Origin: Rhodocyclaceae bacterium
Lineage (GTDB): Bacteria; Pseudomonadota; Gammaproteobacteria; Burkholderiales; Rhodocyclaceae
NCBI GenBank assembly: GCA_016791145.1
Contig: JAEUNJ010000201.1
Location: 1-59,053 of the forward strand
Reading direction: 5' to 3'
DNA: 59,053 nt
The notes under the pieces were generated by a model. That model had not been told where the DNA came from, searched no databases, and worked only from the letters and a program-made list of their open reading frames with translations. The translations under genes and the position numbers were made by a program. Shown here piece after piece: positions 16,929 through 27,867 of this stretch. How positions within the stretch are numbered: position 1 is the first letter of the stretch; every line of letters begins with the position of its first letter.

Positions 16929-18785
16929 CTAACGCCCGCCGCCCAACAGGCCCACGTCGCGGACGGCGCCCATGTCGGCGGACGTGGCCATGGCCGCGTA
17001 GGCGCGCAGCGCCGCGGAAACCGGACGCTCGCGCTTGGCCGGCTGCCAGGCGTTCCGTCCGCGGGCCTCCATCGCCTTGCGCCGCGCCACCAGCACGGCG
17101 CCCTCCACGGCCAGGTGGATGCGGCGGTTGGGGATGTCGATCTCGATGGTGTCGCCCTCCTCCACGAGGCCGATGGCCCCGCCGGCGGCGGCCTCCGGGG
17201 AGGCATGTCCGATGGACAGGCCCGAGGTGCCGCCGGAAAAGCGCCCATCGGTCAGCAGGGCGCACTGCTTGCCCAGCCCCATGGACTTGAGATAGGAGGT
17301 CGGATAGAGCATCTCCTGCATGCCGGGCCCGCCCTTCGGCCCCTCGTAGCGGATCACCACCACGTCGCCCGGCTTGATGTGGCCGCCGAGGATCTTGTCC
17401 ACCGCCTCCTCCTGGGATTCGCAGACCCGGGCCCGGCCGGTGAATTTCAGGATCGAGTCGTCGACCCCGGCCGTCTTCACGATGCAGCCCTTCTCGGCGA
17501 TGTTGCCGTAGAGCACGGCGAGACCGCCATCCTGGGAGTAGGCATGGGCCTTGTCGCGGATGCAGCCGCCGTCCCGGTCCAGGTCCAGCTTCGGGTAGCG
17601 GCGGCCCTGGGAGAAGGCCACCTGGGTGGGCACGCCGCCGGGCGCCGCGCGGTAGTAGTCGTGCACCGCCTTGTCGCCGTTGCGCTTCACGTCGCAGCAG
17701 TCGAGCTGCTCGCCCAGGGTGCGATACAGGACCGTCGGGCATTCCCGGTTGATCAGGCCGGCGCGGTCCAGTTCGCCCAGGATGGCCATGATGCCGCCGG
17801 CCCGGTGGACGTCCTCCATGTGGTACTTCTGGGTCGCCGGCGCCACCTTGGCGAGGCAGGGCACCTTGCGCGACATGCGGTCGATGTCGGCCATGGTGAA
17901 GCCGACGCCGGCTTCCTGCGCCGCCGCCAGCAGGTGCAGCACGGTGTTGGTGGAACCGCCCATGGCGATGTCCAGGGCGATGGCGTTCTCGAAGGCGTCG
18001 AAGCTCGCGATCGAACGTGGGAGCACGGCGGCATCGTCCTGGTCGTACCAGCGCCGGCAGAGCTCCACGGCCAGCCGGCCGGCCTTGACGAACAGCTTCT
18101 CCCGGTCGGCATGGGTCGCCACCAGCGAACCGTTGCCGGGCAGCGAGAGGCCCAGCGCCTCGGTCAGGCAGTTCATGGAGTTGGCGGTGAACATTCCCGA
18201 GCAGGACCCGCAGGTGGGGCAGGCGGAGCGCTCCATCGCCGCCACGTCGGCGTCCGTGTTGTTGCTGTCCGCCGCCTCGATCATCGCGTCGATCAGGTCC
18301 ACCATCCGGTACTCGCCGTGCCACTTCACCTTGCCCGCCTCCATCGGGCCGCCCGAGACGAAGACCGCGGGGATGTTGAGGCGGAGGGCCGCCATCAGCA
18401 TGCCGGGGGTGATCTTGTCGCAGTTGGAGATGCAGACCATCGCGTCGGCGGTGTGCGCATTGCACATGTACTCGACCGAGTCGGCGATCAGGTCCCGGGA
18501 CGGCAGCGAATAGAGCATGCCGCCGTGGCCCATGGCGATCCCGTCGTCGATGGCGATGGTGTTGAACTCCTTGGCGATGCCCCCGGCCGCCTCGATCTCG
18601 CGCGCCACCAGTTGCCCCAGATCCTTCAGATGGACGTGGCCCGGCACGAACTGGGTGAAGGAATTGACCACGGCGACGATGGGCTTGCCGAAGTCGCCGT
18701 CCTTCATGCCGGTGGCGCGCCAGAGGGCGCGGGCCCCGGCCATGTTGCGTCCGTGGGTGGAGGTGCGGGAGCGGTATTGGGGCAT
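16929..18785 (-). CDS. ilvD: Dihydroxy-acid dehydratase
   Basis: Converts 2,3-dihydroxy-isovalerate and -3-methylvalerate to the keto-acid precursors of valine, isoleucine and leucine in the cytoplasm. The length of 618 residues is normal for the long IlvD form. Fe-S cysteines are present in [12 protein letters not shown] and in [19 protein letters not shown]; the start [26 protein letters not shown] is canonical. The C-terminal [15 protein letters not shown] motif is intact. It is divergent from the mechanosensitive channel gene across 134 bp. Confidence 0.97.
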   Translation of the reverse strand: MPQYRSRTSTHGRNMAGARALWRATGMKDGDFGKPIVAVVNSFTQFVPGHVHLKDLGQLVAREIEAAGGIAKEFNTIAIDDGIAMGHGGMLYSLPSRDLIADSVEYMCNAHTADAMVCISNCDKITPGMLMAALRLNIPAVFVSGGPMEAGKVKWHGEYRMVDLIDAMIEAADSNNTDADVAAMERSACPTCGSCSGMFTANSMNCLTEALGLSLPGNGSLVATHADREKLFVKAGRLAVELCRRWYDQDDAAVLPRSIASFDAFENAIALDIAMGGSTNTVLHLLAAAQEAGVGFTMADIDRMSRKVPCLAKVAPATQKYHMEDVHRAGGIMAILGELDRAGLINRECPTVLYRTLGEQLDCCDVKRNGDKAVHDYYRAAPGGVPTQVAFSQGRRYPKLDLDRDGGCIRDKAHAYSQDGGLAVLYGNIAEKGCIVKTAGVDDSILKFTGRARVCESQEEAVDKILGGHIKPGDVVVIRYEGPKGGPGMQEMLYPTSYLKSMGLGKQCALLTDGRFSGGTSGLSIGHASPEAAAGGAIGLVEEGDTIEIDIPNRRIHLAVEGAVLVARRKAMEARGRNAWQPAKRERPVSAALRAYAAMATSADMGAVRDVGLLGGGR

Positions 18786-18919
18786 GGGAAACCTCGTCGG
18801 GAGGGGCGATGGCGGGATTCTACCCGCCGCCGTGCGCCGGCTGCCCGATGCGGCCCCCGGGAGGCTGGCGGCGCACCCGGTTCCGGACCTATACTTGCCC
18901 GGAACCTCATGCCGATACC

Positions 18920-20509
18920 ATGATCCCCCGACTCCTCGCCCTCTGCGTCCTGCTGCTGTCCCCCGCCGCGTGGGCGGCCGGCGATCCCGCGGGCACCGCG
19001 CCCGCCCCCGTCGTGTTCCAGCAGCGGACCATCGCCGAGCTGCGCGTGCCGCTGCTCGCCTACTCCCCGTCGGAACGGGCCCGCTCGGCCGAGCAAAGGC
19101 TGCGCACCCTCGCCGGGGAGGGACGCTACGGGCCCGTGGAACTGGTGCCCCGCGAGGGGGGTGTCGCCGTCCTGGTGGGAGGGTCCCCGGTCCTCATGCT
19201 GCTTCCGGGCGACACGGACAGCCTCGGCGGCGAAACCCACGAGCAACTGGTCCACGGGGTCCGGGGCCGGCTCGAACAGGCCCTGGGGGAGGCCGCCGAG
19301 GCCCGGGAGCCGGCGCGCCTGCTGCGCGCCGCCGCCTGGGCCCTCGGCGCCACCCTGGCCGCCCTGGCGGCCCTCCTGGCCGGGGCACGGATCTCGGCCC
19401 GCCTCGGGCCGCGCCTGATCCGCCGGGTCCGCGGGCTGGACCGGGCGACGCCCGCAGGGGCCGGCCGCCTGGGGCTGCGCCACCTGGCCCGCCATCTTCC
19501 CGCGTTGGGCCGGGGCGCCACCTGGCTCGCCGGGGCCGGGCTGGTCTACGTCTGGCTGGTCTTCGTCCTGCTTCAGTTTCCGGTCACGCGCCCCCTGGGC
19601 GAAACGCTGGGCCGCTACCTGACGAACTCCCTGGCCGACCTCGGCCTCGGCATGCTCCACGCGATCCCCGGGCTCCTGACCGTCGTCGTCGTCCTGCTCG
19701 CCGCCCGCTTCCTCTCGGGACTGGTCAATCGCCTGTTCGACGAAGTCGATGCCGGCCGCCTGCGGGTGCCGCTGGTGGACCCGGAGACAGCCCTGCCCAC
19801 CCGCCGCATCCTGGTCGTGATCCTCTGGCTGGCGGCCGTCGTGGTCGCCTACCCCTACCTGCCCGGCGGGCAGAGCGAGGCCTTCAAGGCCCTCTCCGTC
19901 TTCGTCGGCGTCGTGGTCTCCCTCGGCTCGAGCGGCATCGTTTCCCAGGCCATGGGCGGGCTGCTCGTCGTCTATGCCCGCGCCATGAAGGTGGGCGACT
20001 TCGTGCTCATCGGACAGACCGAGGGCACCGTCGTCGAGACCGGCCTGATGGCGACCCGGATACTGACCCGGTTGAACGAGGTCGTCACCCTGCCCAACGC
20101 CCTGGTGGCGGCCGGCCCGATCGTCAACTACTCCCGCGAGGCCAATGCCCTGGGATTGCGCGTTCCGGCGAAGGTGACGATCGGCTACGACACGCCCTGG
20201 CGGCAGGTCCACGCAATGCTCGTGGAGGCGGCCCGCCAGACGCGGGGAATCCGGGCCGAGCCGGCCCCGTTCGTCTGGCAGAAATCCCTGATGGATTTCT
20301 ACGTCGAGTACCAGCTCAACGTGCACATCGAGGATCCGGCGATGCGCAACGAAGTGCTGTCGGACCTGCATGCGGCGATCCAGGACGTCTTCAACCGCCA
20401 CGGGGTCCAGATCATGTCGCCGAACTATTTCGAGGATCCGCGCGAACCGAAGCTGGTGCCGCCGGAACGCTGGTACGAGGCGCCGGCGAAACCTCCGCCG
20501 CCGCCCTGA
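18920..20509 (+). CDS. MscS-family mechanosensitive ion channel
   Basis: Inner-membrane channel of 529 residues. A signal peptide ([19 protein letters not shown]) and a periplasmic region of about 120 residues precede four or five membrane helices (first around 130-150). The pore helix and beta domain are recognisable in [33 protein letters not shown] and [23 protein letters not shown]. The C-terminal cytoplasmic domain ends in a proline run. Such channels open on hypo-osmotic shock. A TATACT hexamer at 18890-18895 is a candidate -10 element. The open frame extends upstream, but the ATG used gives the signal peptide. Confidence 0.9.
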   Translation: MIPRLLALCVLLLSPAAWAAGDPAGTAPAPVVFQQRTIAELRVPLLAYSPSERARSAEQRLRTLAGEGRYGPVELVPREGGVAVLVGGSPVLMLLPGDTDSLGGETHEQLVHGVRGRLEQALGEAAEAREPARLLRAAAWALGATLAALAALLAGARISARLGPRLIRRVRGLDRATPAGAGRLGLRHLARHLPALGRGATWLAGAGLVYVWLVFVLLQFPVTRPLGETLGRYLTNSLADLGLGMLHAIPGLLTVVVVLLAARFLSGLVNRLFDEVDAGRLRVPLVDPETALPTRRILVVILWLAAVVVAYPYLPGGQSEAFKALSVFVGVVVSLGSSGIVSQAMGGLLVVYARAMKVGDFVLIGQTEGTVVETGLMATRILTRLNEVVTLPNALVAAGPIVNYSREANALGLRVPAKVTIGYDTPWRQVHAMLVEAARQTRGIRAEPAPFVWQKSLMDFYVEYQLNVHIEDPAMRNEVLSDLHAAIQDVFNRHGVQIMSPNYFEDPREPKLVPPERWYEAPAKPPPPP

Positions 20510-20518
20510 CCGGCGCGC

Positions 20519-22663
20519 TCAGGTATCGGCCGCCGCCGTCCGGCGGGCGGCCCGCAGGGTCGCCAGCGCGGCCTGGAAGTCGAAGGCGCCGACCTCCCGC
20601 TCGAACGAATCGACCCGGTCACCGAGGCAGGCCCGCAGATGCGGGGCCAGTTCCCGGCAGGCTCGGGTCGCCGCCATGTCGTCGGCCGCCAGCAGGGCCT
20701 CAAGCCGGTCCAGGGCCGCCGTCTCCGCCGCAGGGGCCAACGCCGGCGGGGCGCCGCGAGCCGCCGGCCCGGGTTTCACGGGGATCCAGCGCAGCATGGC
20801 CGCCACCAGATCGTCCGGCGCGACGGGCTTCGCGAGGTAGCCGTCCATGCCCGCGGCGAGGCAGCGCCGCCGGTCCTCGTCGAAGGCATTGGCCGTCATG
20901 GCAATGATGCACGTCCTCGCGTTGCGCGGCGTTGCACGCAGGACCCGCGTGGCTTCGAGACCGTCCATGACGGGCATCTGCATGTCCATCAGGATCAGGT
21001 CGTAGTCCATGCGGCCGGCCATGGCCACCGCCTCGGCACCATTTTCCGCCAGGTCCGCGGCGACCCCGGCATCGCGCAGCGTGGCGAGGACCACCTCCTG
21101 ATTGACCGGATTGTCCTCGGCCACGAGCACGCGGGTGCGGGGCGGCAACCTCGCGTCCCCATCGTCCTTCGCCGGCGCCGGCCGGGTTTCCTGGCCGCGC
21201 GCCAGCGGGACCGTCACCCAGAAGGTGCTTCCGCGCCCGGGCTCGCTGTCGACCCCGATCTCGCCGCCCATGAGATGCGTCAGCCCCCGGTTGATGGCGA
21301 GACCCAGGCCAGAGCCCCCGAACCTCCTCGCTTCGGACCCATCGACCTGTTCGAAGGGCCGGAACAGGCGATCGCGGTCCCGGGCGGCGATGCCGATCCC
21401 GCTGTCCTGCACCTCGAAACGAACCAGGATGCGATCGCCGCGCAGACCTGCAGGAAGTGCATTGAGAAAGACGCTCCCGCGCTCGGTGAACTTGACCGCG
21501 TTGGCCGCGAAGTTGGCCAGGATCTGCCGCAGGCGGTGGGCATCGCCGCGCAATACCGGCGGCAGGCCGGGCGCCGCCCCGGTGGTTATCCGGAGACCCT
21601 TCGCCTCGGCCTTTCCCGCCACGAGGTTCACGACCGCCGCGAACACCTCCTCGATGCGCAGATCCTCCTCGGAAAGCCGCAGCCCTCCGGCCTCGATGCG
21701 GCTCATCTCCAGAATGTCGTTGATCACGTGGAGCAGGTGGTCCGCGGCACCCGATATCTTCTGCAGCTTGTCCTTCTGCACCGGATCCGTGGCCGCCTTC
21801 TTCGCCAGGTGGGTGAGGCCGATGATCGCGTTCATCGGGGTCCGGATCTCGTGGCTCATGGTGGCAAGGAACGTGCTCTTGGCGCGACTGGCGGCCTCGG
21901 CCGCCTCCTTCGCCTGGACCAGTTCCGCCTCCCGCTGGTCGAGGCGATCGAGCAGGCGGTTGAACCCGTCCACCATGACCCCCAGCTCGTCGGCGCCCAC
22001 GCTGGGAAGATGGGGACGCCGCAGGTCGCCATCGCGCAGGCCCTCGATATAGGCGACCAGGGCGGAAATCGGCCGTATCGCGTAGGCCGACAGGGCGGCG
22101 AAGAGCAGCCCGAGCCCGGCGGCCAGGGCCGCGATGCCCGACACCAGCGTCCATGCGAGCAGGCGGTTGCGCTCGGCCTCGACCAGGCGCTTCGGGAACC
22201 CGACGGCCACCACCGCGACCCGTTCGCCGCCGGGAGCCGCCGCCATGGCTGCCACCGAGAGGTTCCCCACCCCCAGCGCATCGGAATCCAGCCGGCCGGA
22301 GGTGACCGCCCCGGCGAGGACGCCGCGGACATGCCCGGATTCGGCGGGCACGCCGTCGCCGCTGGCGAAGATCACCTGCCCCTCCCCATTGGCGACCAGG
22401 GCGAAGGCGAGGCCCTCGTTGGCGGCCACCGCCTGGGCGCATTGCTCCTCGAAACCCTGCAGGCCATTCAGGCGGATGCCGAGGGAGAGTATCCGCTCCA
22501 GCTGGGCGGCGAGCCCGCCGGCGATGGCCGTGGAACGGGCAAGCTGGACCTCGGTCAGGCGCGCCGCGAAGACATAGCCCGACGCGGACACCGCCACCCC
22601 CATCGCCACGGCGAACACGGCGGCGGCGATGGCCAGGATCTTGCCGCGCAGCCCCAGCTTCAC
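20519..22663 (-). CDS. Membrane hybrid histidine kinase, TM-sensor-TM-HAMP-HisKA-HATPase-REC
   Basis: A 714-residue sensor kinase. A first membrane helix lies at about residues 8-30, a periplasmic sensor of roughly 130 residues follows, and a second helix lies at about 170-195 with a HAMP linker ([21 protein letters not shown]). The kinase has H271 in MSHEIRTP, N-box [16 protein letters not shown] and GSGLGLAI. The receiver has VAEDN, D560 ([11 protein letters not shown]) and YLAKPV. About 100 Ala-rich C-terminal residues may be a degenerate or divergent HPt. The start is a GTG overlapping the stop of the binding-protein gene (GTGA), so the two are translationally coupled; a longer in-frame extension only shadows that gene. 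Confidence 0.93.
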   Translation of the reverse strand: MKLGLRGKILAIAAAVFAVAMGVAVSASGYVFAARLTEVQLARSTAIAGGLAAQLERILSLGIRLNGLQGFEEQCAQAVAANEGLAFALVANGEGQVIFASGDGVPAESGHVRGVLAGAVTSGRLDSDALGVGNLSVAAMAAAPGGERVAVVAVGFPKRLVEAERNRLLAWTLVSGIAALAAGLGLLFAALSAYAIRPISALVAYIEGLRDGDLRRPHLPSVGADELGVMVDGFNRLLDRLDQREAELVQAKEAAEAASRAKSTFLATMSHEIRTPMNAIIGLTHLAKKAATDPVQKDKLQKISGAADHLLHVINDILEMSRIEAGGLRLSEEDLRIEEVFAAVVNLVAGKAEAKGLRITTGAAPGLPPVLRGDAHRLRQILANFAANAVKFTERGSVFLNALPAGLRGDRILVRFEVQDSGIGIAARDRDRLFRPFEQVDGSEARRFGGSGLGLAINRGLTHLMGGEIGVDSEPGRGSTFWVTVPLARGQETRPAPAKDDGDARLPPRTRVLVAEDNPVNQEVVLATLRDAGVAADLAENGAEAVAMAGRMDYDLILMDMQMPVMDGLEATRVLRATPRNARTCIIAMTANAFDEDRRRCLAAGMDGYLAKPVAPDDLVAAMLRWIPVKPGPAARGAPPALAPAAETAALDRLEALLAADDMAATRACRELAPHLRACLGDRVDSFEREVGAFDFQAALATLRAARRTAAADT

Positions 22664-23712
22664 GGCAGGTGTTCCCACTCGTAACCCGTCACCACTTCGG
22701 CGGAAAGAAGCAAGGAGGACCGCACGGTGAGGCCGAGCTGTTTCGCCCGCGCCAGGTTGAGGGCCGGGTGTCCCTTGACGGTCGGCCGCATGGGCAGGGA
22801 CCCGGGCGCCTGGCCGTCGCGCAGGATGGCCCGGGCCAGCCGCCCCGCGGCCAGGCCCTGTTCCCGTTCGGACAGGGTGACGGAGGCCAGCACGCCGAAA
22901 TGCACGCGGTCGATCCAGAAGCTGGTGTCCGGGAGGGTGCCGTGGGTGGCGGCCCACTTCTGGACCTCCTGGTAACGGACATTCCTGCCGTCGCGGCCGG
23001 CCAGGTTGAAGATGCCCAGCTGGACCACGGCGTCGGCCACGGCGGGATAGGCGCCCAGCCTGTCCTTGAATTCCTCGAAGGTCTTCACCTGGTCCACCGC
23101 CGCGAGGGTCATTCCCGGAAGCCGGTCCATGGCGGCGCGAATGCGGGCGATCACCGGCGGCCACTGGATGCCGGTGTCGGAAATGACCGCGAGGCGGCGG
23201 ATCTGCGGGGCGAGGCTCCGCAGCAGCATCACCGATTCGACGAAGTGCTCCTGCTCCAGAACCCCGGTGACATTGGGCGCGCCCTCGAAACCATGCTCGC
23301 GGGGTTCCTTGTTCACGCCGCTGAAGACGATGGGGAGCTTCTGGTTCAGGTAGTGGCGGGCCACGAACTCCTGGGCGTCATCGTCGGACGTGTAGAGCAG
23401 GTCGGGCTTCCAGGCATCGATGATCGCCCTTGCTTCACGGCCCTTCTGTTCCTTCGCTTCGCGGGACCCATTGCGCTTGACGTCCATCTGGAAGACCTTG
23501 TACTCGGCGCCGACGTCGGCGCCGAGACCTTCCTTGAAGCCGGCGAACTGGCCATCGGTCCATCGCCAGGGAGAATCGAAGCTCATCACGTGCATGATGC
23601 GGTAGGGTCCGTCGCGTCCCTCGGCGGCGGCCTGCGCCGTCACCGCCAAGGCGATGCCGGCCCACGCGAGCCAGCGTAGCAGAGAGCGGAAAAGCCCCGG
23701 AACCGTTGTCAC
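22660..23712 (-). CDS. ABC-type substrate-binding protein (PF04392 type)
   Basis: A 350-residue exported protein with an N-terminal signal peptide ending near VTAQAAAEG. The fold resembles the TrpX/YtxE-like ABC substrate-binding group: [25 protein letters not shown] at the start, [17 protein letters not shown] mid-protein and an [21 protein letters not shown] late motif ([17 protein letters not shown]). No permease or ATPase gene is near. It lies directly upstream of, and overlaps, the hybrid kinase, which implies it is the ligand sensor for that kinase rather than a transporter part. Ligand unknown. Confidence 0.85.
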   Translation of the reverse strand: MTTVPGLFRSLLRWLAWAGIALAVTAQAAAEGRDGPYRIMHVMSFDSPWRWTDGQFAGFKEGLGADVGAEYKVFQMDVKRNGSREAKEQKGREARAIIDAWKPDLLYTSDDDAQEFVARHYLNQKLPIVFSGVNKEPREHGFEGAPNVTGVLEQEHFVESVMLLRSLAPQIRRLAVISDTGIQWPPVIARIRAAMDRLPGMTLAAVDQVKTFEEFKDRLGAYPAVADAVVQLGIFNLAGRDGRNVRYQEVQKWAATHGTLPDTSFWIDRVHFGVLASVTLSEREQGLAAGRLARAILRDGQAPGSLPMRPTVKGHPALNLARAKQLGLTVRSSLLLSAEVVTGYEWEHLP

Positions 23713-24059
23713 CCGCCTACCTTTCCTTCCGTCGCGCGGCCCGTCGATCCGCCCCCGGGACCGTCACCGGCCCGCCGTCTCCGCCGCTTCCGGTCCGGCG
23801 AACCCGGATCGCGGTACGCCGGCCGGTCGATCCACCCGTTGCGCGCATCTCCCGGCCGCGCGCGGCATATTACTTTCGCGATAGCTTAGCGCCGTTCCGC
23901 CGGCGGGACAATTCGGACGGACACCCATTCCGGCCTGCCGGGACGGTTCCCATATCCCTGGAAATAGCGAGGGCGTCCCATCCCCGCCCGCCACCCCCGG
24001 GGCACGCTCTAGAATCGGATTCCTGAGCAACCCGCGCAGGCGCACCACACGGAACGACC
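23713..24059. promoter_or_regulatory. 347-bp divergent intergenic region
   Basis: No gene seen. It separates the binding protein/kinase pair from the divergent LuxR-type regulator, so it must hold both promoters. A locally AT-rich patch (CATATTACTTTCGCGATAGC, about 23868-23887) and a TAGAAT hexamer about 50 bp before the regulator gene are the likeliest promoter parts. No clear operator dyad was identified. Confidence 0.45.
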
Positions 24060-25085
24060 ATGAAGACACCCCCGGCAACGGTGATGGCGATCGAGCCGGC
24101 GGCGGCCTTCCGGGCAGTGCTGCACGGCATCGCGGAATCCAAGGGTTTCGCGTTCCGCGGGTTCGCCGACCTTCCGGAAGCGCTCCGTTCCCTGCGGTCG
24201 GCGCCGGTGGATCTGGTCGCCATCGCGGCCCACCTGCCCTCGGGGGACTTCGCGCAGGTCTTCGGGCAGATCCGCGAGTGTCCGGGGGCCGCCGACATTC
24301 CCGTCGTGATGGTCACCTCGGACGCGGGGGAGGCCACGCGCCGATCGGCCCTCGAATCCGGCATCACCGAAGTGTTCGCCAAGGACGATCCGGAGGGCCT
24401 GGCCCGCTATCTGGACGTGGTGCGGACCCACGCGCGGACCGGTACCGGCGGGCGTCGGCGCGGAAAGGCGCTCGTCGTCGAGGACAGCGCTTCGATGGCG
24501 GCCTTGCTGGGCTCGGCCCTGGCCGCCGAAGGACTGGAGGCGGTGGTCGCACCCAGCGTCGGGACGGCACTGACGGCATGTGCGACGCAGCGCTTCCGGG
24601 TGGCAGTCGTGGACCTGGTTCTCGAGGACGGTCCCTCCGGGGTCGTCCTGATACAGAAGCTGCGCGAGGCGCGGGACGAGCTCCACCGGCTGCCGATCAT
24701 CGCGCTCTCGGCCTACGCCGATGCCCCCCGGCGGCGGCTGGCGATCCTGTCCGGGGCCGACGTCTTCCTGCAGAAGCCGCTGGATCCGGAGGAGTTCGGT
24801 TTCCACGTCCGGCGCCTGACGGCCAAGCCTCCGGGCGGAGCCTTGCGCCCGGCCGGCGAAGGCCCGTCCCGCGAACGGCGGCCTCCCCTGACTCCCCGGG
24901 AGATCCGGGTGGCCGAGCTGGTGGTCGCGGGCCTGTCCGACAAGGAGATCGCGCGCCGCCTCGGCATCAGCTACTGGACGGTGCGCACCCACGTGGCGAG
25001 CCTGCTGCGCAAACGGCGGGTCACGAACCGCCTCGGGCTGGTCAGGCAGCTGCTGGGGCGGCGTGCCACGCCCCAGGAGTTCTGA
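24060..25085 (+). CDS. Response regulator with two receiver domains and LuxR-type HTH
   Basis: A 341-residue DNA-binding regulator. The first receiver-like domain (about 1-125) has lost the phospho-acceptor: the expected Asp strand reads VDLVAIAAHLP. The second receiver (about 135-255) looks functional, with VVEDS, D185 in VAVVDLVLED and FLQKPLD. The LuxR/GerE helix-turn-helix follows at about 275-335 (LTPREIRVAELVVAGLSDKEIARRLGIS). It is divergent from the binding-protein/hybrid-kinase operon and is the only DNA-binding response regulator in the window, making it the natural output partner of that kinase (inference). Confidence 0.92.
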   Translation: MKTPPATVMAIEPAAAFRAVLHGIAESKGFAFRGFADLPEALRSLRSAPVDLVAIAAHLPSGDFAQVFGQIRECPGAADIPVVMVTSDAGEATRRSALESGITEVFAKDDPEGLARYLDVVRTHARTGTGGRRRGKALVVEDSASMAALLGSALAAEGLEAVVAPSVGTALTACATQRFRVAVVDLVLEDGPSGVVLIQKLREARDELHRLPIIALSAYADAPRRRLAILSGADVFLQKPLDPEEFGFHVRRLTAKPPGGALRPAGEGPSRERRPPLTPREIRVAELVVAGLSDKEIARRLGISYWTVRTHVASLLRKRRVTNRLGLVRQLLGRRATPQEF

Positions 25086-25179
25086 CACCGGCATTCCCGC
25101 CGCCGGAAGCCGCCGGCCGGCCCGCTCCCAGCCCCGGACGTCCATGCCGGGAGTATGTTGCGGGTATCATATCCAGGCC

Positions 25180-27699
25180 ATGACACCCAAAACGCCTTCG
25201 CGCCTCCGGAGCCTGCCGTTGCCGCTTTCGCCCCTGCTCGCGGCAGGCGTCCGGCGCGTCGCCGCCTTCGTGGCGTGGGTGCTGGTCGCGGGCGCGGCAG
25301 GCATGACGCTAGCCCTGGCCGCCCAGGACCAGGTCCGGATCGGAATCCTCGGCCACCGGGGCGACGCCCGGGCGGTGGCCGCCTACCAGCCGACGGCCGA
25401 CTATCTGTCGGCGGCCGTCCCCGGCTACCAGTTCTCGGTGGTCCCCTACGACCTGGCCGACCTGGAGACGGCCGTGGCCCTCGGCGCCGTGGATTTCCTG
25501 ATCACGAACCCGGAGCAATACGTGGTGCTGGAGGCGCGGCACCGCGTGATGCGCATCGCCACCCTCGTCCGCCAGGAGGGCGGCCGGCCGGTGAGCCAGT
25601 TCGGCGGGGCCATCATCGCCCTGGCCGGACGCAAGGACATCACCGATCTGCCGTCGCTCCGCGGCATGACGGTGGCGGCGGTGGGGCCCGACGCCTTCGG
25701 CGGATTCCTGATGCAGGCCCAGGCGATGCGCGAGGTCGGCGTCGACCCGGCCGCGGACGTGCGGATGAGCTACCTCGGGCTGCCCCAGGACAGGATCGTG
25801 CAGGCCGTCCTCGAGGGACGGGCCGACGCGGGATTCGTCCGATCCGACCTGCTCGACCACATGATCGCGGAGGGGCGGCTCGACCCGGGCCGCATCCGGA
25901 TTCTGGGCAGGCGGGAGGATCCGGCATACCCCTTCGCCCTGTCGACGCCCCTCTATCCCGAATGGCCGTTTGCCGCCGTGGAGCGGGCGCCGCTGGCCCT
26001 GACGAACCGGGTCGCCGTCGCGCTCCTCTCGATGCCCGAGGGACATGCCGCCGCCGCTGCGGGGGGCTATCACGCCTGGACGGTGCCCCTGTCCTACCGG
26101 GTCGTCCACGACCTGATGCGCGGCATGCGTGTGGCCCCGTACGATCGGCCCGGGGATTTCCGGCTGATGGACGTGGTGCGCAAGTACGACCTGCACCTGC
26201 TGGCTGCGCTGGGGGCGGTCGGCCTCCTCGCCGCCGCCCTCGCCCTCCGTTACCTGCGCCTGAACCGGGCGCTGGGCCGCCAGATGCGCCTGGTGGGCGA
26301 AAGGACCGCGGCCCTGGAACAGGAGGTCCGGTTGCGGCGGACGGCCGAGAAGCAACTGGAACGGGAAACCCACGCCCTCGAGATGACCGCGCGCAATGCC
26401 CCGCTGCCGGACATCCTGCTCGTCCTCGCCCTGATGTGCGAGGACGAGATTCCCGGAACCCATGTGATGGTCATGGAGTCCCTGGAGGACGGGAACGTCC
26501 TGCGCCTGGGCGCGGCGCCGTCCCTGCCCGCCGGCCTCCGGGAGCGGATGGGGCGCGTCGAGCCGGCCGGCGGGGATCCCCCGTCCTGGCGGCAGGCCGT
26601 GGCCGCTGCCTGCGGCGAGGCCTGGGTGCCGGCGCGCCTGGTCCCGATCGCGAGTCCCGGCGGCGGCGCGGCCGGCGCCATCGTCGTGCTCGCGCCGCGG
26701 GGCGCCCCCCCGGACGCCTGGCCTCCGGACGCCTTCCAGCAGGCCGCGACCCTGGGCGCCCTGGCCATGGATGCCCGGAGGAACGGCGAGCAGTTGCGCC
26801 TCGCGGCGAGCGTATTCGACAGCGCGATGGAAGGCATCATCATCACCGACGCGGAGAGCCGCATCATCCGGGTCAACGAAGCCTTCACCCGGGTCACCGG
26901 CTACGGCGCCGCGGAGACGGTCGGCAGGCGACCCAGCCTGCTGCGCTCGGGCCTGCACGACCGCGCGTTCTACGCCGGCCTATGGGCGGCACTCACCGCC
27001 TCCGGCACGTGGCGCGGCGAGATTTGGAACCGCCGGCGGAACGGGGAGGTATACCCGCAGATACTCCACATCTCGTCGGTGCGCGACGAGACGGGAAGGC
27101 CGACCCACTACATCGGCATCTACGCGGACATCACCGACCTCAAGGCGACCCAGCGCAAGCTGGAAAGGCTGGCCAATTTCGACCCGCTCACCGGGCTGCC
27201 GAACCGTACCCTGCTCACCGACCGGCTGCGCCAGGCCATGGCCCAGAACCGTCGCCGCCGGCGGATCCTGGCGGTCTGCTTCCTCGATCTGGACGGCTTC
27301 AAGGCGATCAACGACACGCGGGGCCATGCCGTCGGGGACCGCGTGCTCGCCGAGGTGGGAAGGCGCCTGCAGGGGGTGGTGAGGGCCGGGGACACCGTGG
27401 CGCGGATCGGCGGGGACGAGTTCGTCATCCTGTTCGGGGACCTGGCGGGCGAGGCCGAACTGGCCTCCGGGCTCGGACGGGTCCTGGAACTGGTGGCGGA
27501 GGCCTACGACACCGGCGCCGGACCGGCGGAACTGTCGGCGAGCATCGGGGTCGCCCTGTTCCCGCGCGACGACACCGATGCGGAGACCCTGCTGCAGCAC
27601 GCGGACCGGGCCATGTACGACGCCAAGCGCGAAGGCCGGAACCGTTACCGGATCTTCCCGGCGGAGGCCGCGGAGGAAGCGGAAGCGCCCCGCGGGTGA
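25180..27699 (+). CDS. PhnD-like/GAF/PAS diguanylate cyclase
   Basis: An 839-residue membrane-bound GGDEF protein. A signal/anchor helix (about 30-47) precedes a phosphate/phosphonate-binding (PhnD, PF12974-like) periplasmic domain (VRIGILGHRGDARAVAAYQPTADYLS onward, to about 310). A membrane helix follows at about 342-362, then a coiled segment, a GAF-like region and a PAS domain (about 540-660). The GGDEF domain has the intact motif at residues 744-748 and an RxxD inhibitory site (RAGD) five residues before it, so it should make cyclic di-GMP and be product-inhibited. It follows the LuxR-type regulator by 94 bp on the same strand. Confidence 0.92.
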   Translation: MTPKTPSRLRSLPLPLSPLLAAGVRRVAAFVAWVLVAGAAGMTLALAAQDQVRIGILGHRGDARAVAAYQPTADYLSAAVPGYQFSVVPYDLADLETAVALGAVDFLITNPEQYVVLEARHRVMRIATLVRQEGGRPVSQFGGAIIALAGRKDITDLPSLRGMTVAAVGPDAFGGFLMQAQAMREVGVDPAADVRMSYLGLPQDRIVQAVLEGRADAGFVRSDLLDHMIAEGRLDPGRIRILGRREDPAYPFALSTPLYPEWPFAAVERAPLALTNRVAVALLSMPEGHAAAAAGGYHAWTVPLSYRVVHDLMRGMRVAPYDRPGDFRLMDVVRKYDLHLLAALGAVGLLAAALALRYLRLNRALGRQMRLVGERTAALEQEVRLRRTAEKQLERETHALEMTARNAPLPDILLVLALMCEDEIPGTHVMVMESLEDGNVLRLGAAPSLPAGLRERMGRVEPAGGDPPSWRQAVAAACGEAWVPARLVPIASPGGGAAGAIVVLAPRGAPPDAWPPDAFQQAATLGALAMDARRNGEQLRLAASVFDSAMEGIIITDAESRIIRVNEAFTRVTGYGAAETVGRRPSLLRSGLHDRAFYAGLWAALTASGTWRGEIWNRRRNGEVYPQILHISSVRDETGRPTHYIGIYADITDLKATQRKLERLANFDPLTGLPNRTLLTDRLRQAMAQNRRRRRILAVCFLDLDGFKAINDTRGHAVGDRVLAEVGRRLQGVVRAGDTVARIGGDEFVILFGDLAGEAELASGLGRVLELVAEAYDTGAGPAELSASIGVALFPRDDTDAETLLQHADRAMYDAKREGRNRYRIFPAEAAEEAEAPRG

Positions 27700-27867
27700 G
27701 GGACCCGGGCCATCCCGTTCCCCGGTCACCCTGGGGAACCGCGGGCGGGACGGCGGACGTGGCCGGGAAGTCCGGGAGCAAGCTCCGGGTTTCCGCTCCG
27801 CCCAGCGCCGCAGGGGCGAGGTTTTCCGGATAATCGCGACATCCGCCTCACCCGTTTCCCGCCGCCG

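Noticed and set aside
22664..23164. Longer version of the hybrid kinase reading through the binding-protein gene
   Set aside because: The extension has no homology and lies out of frame inside a clear upstream gene; the GTG overlapping its stop is the better start.
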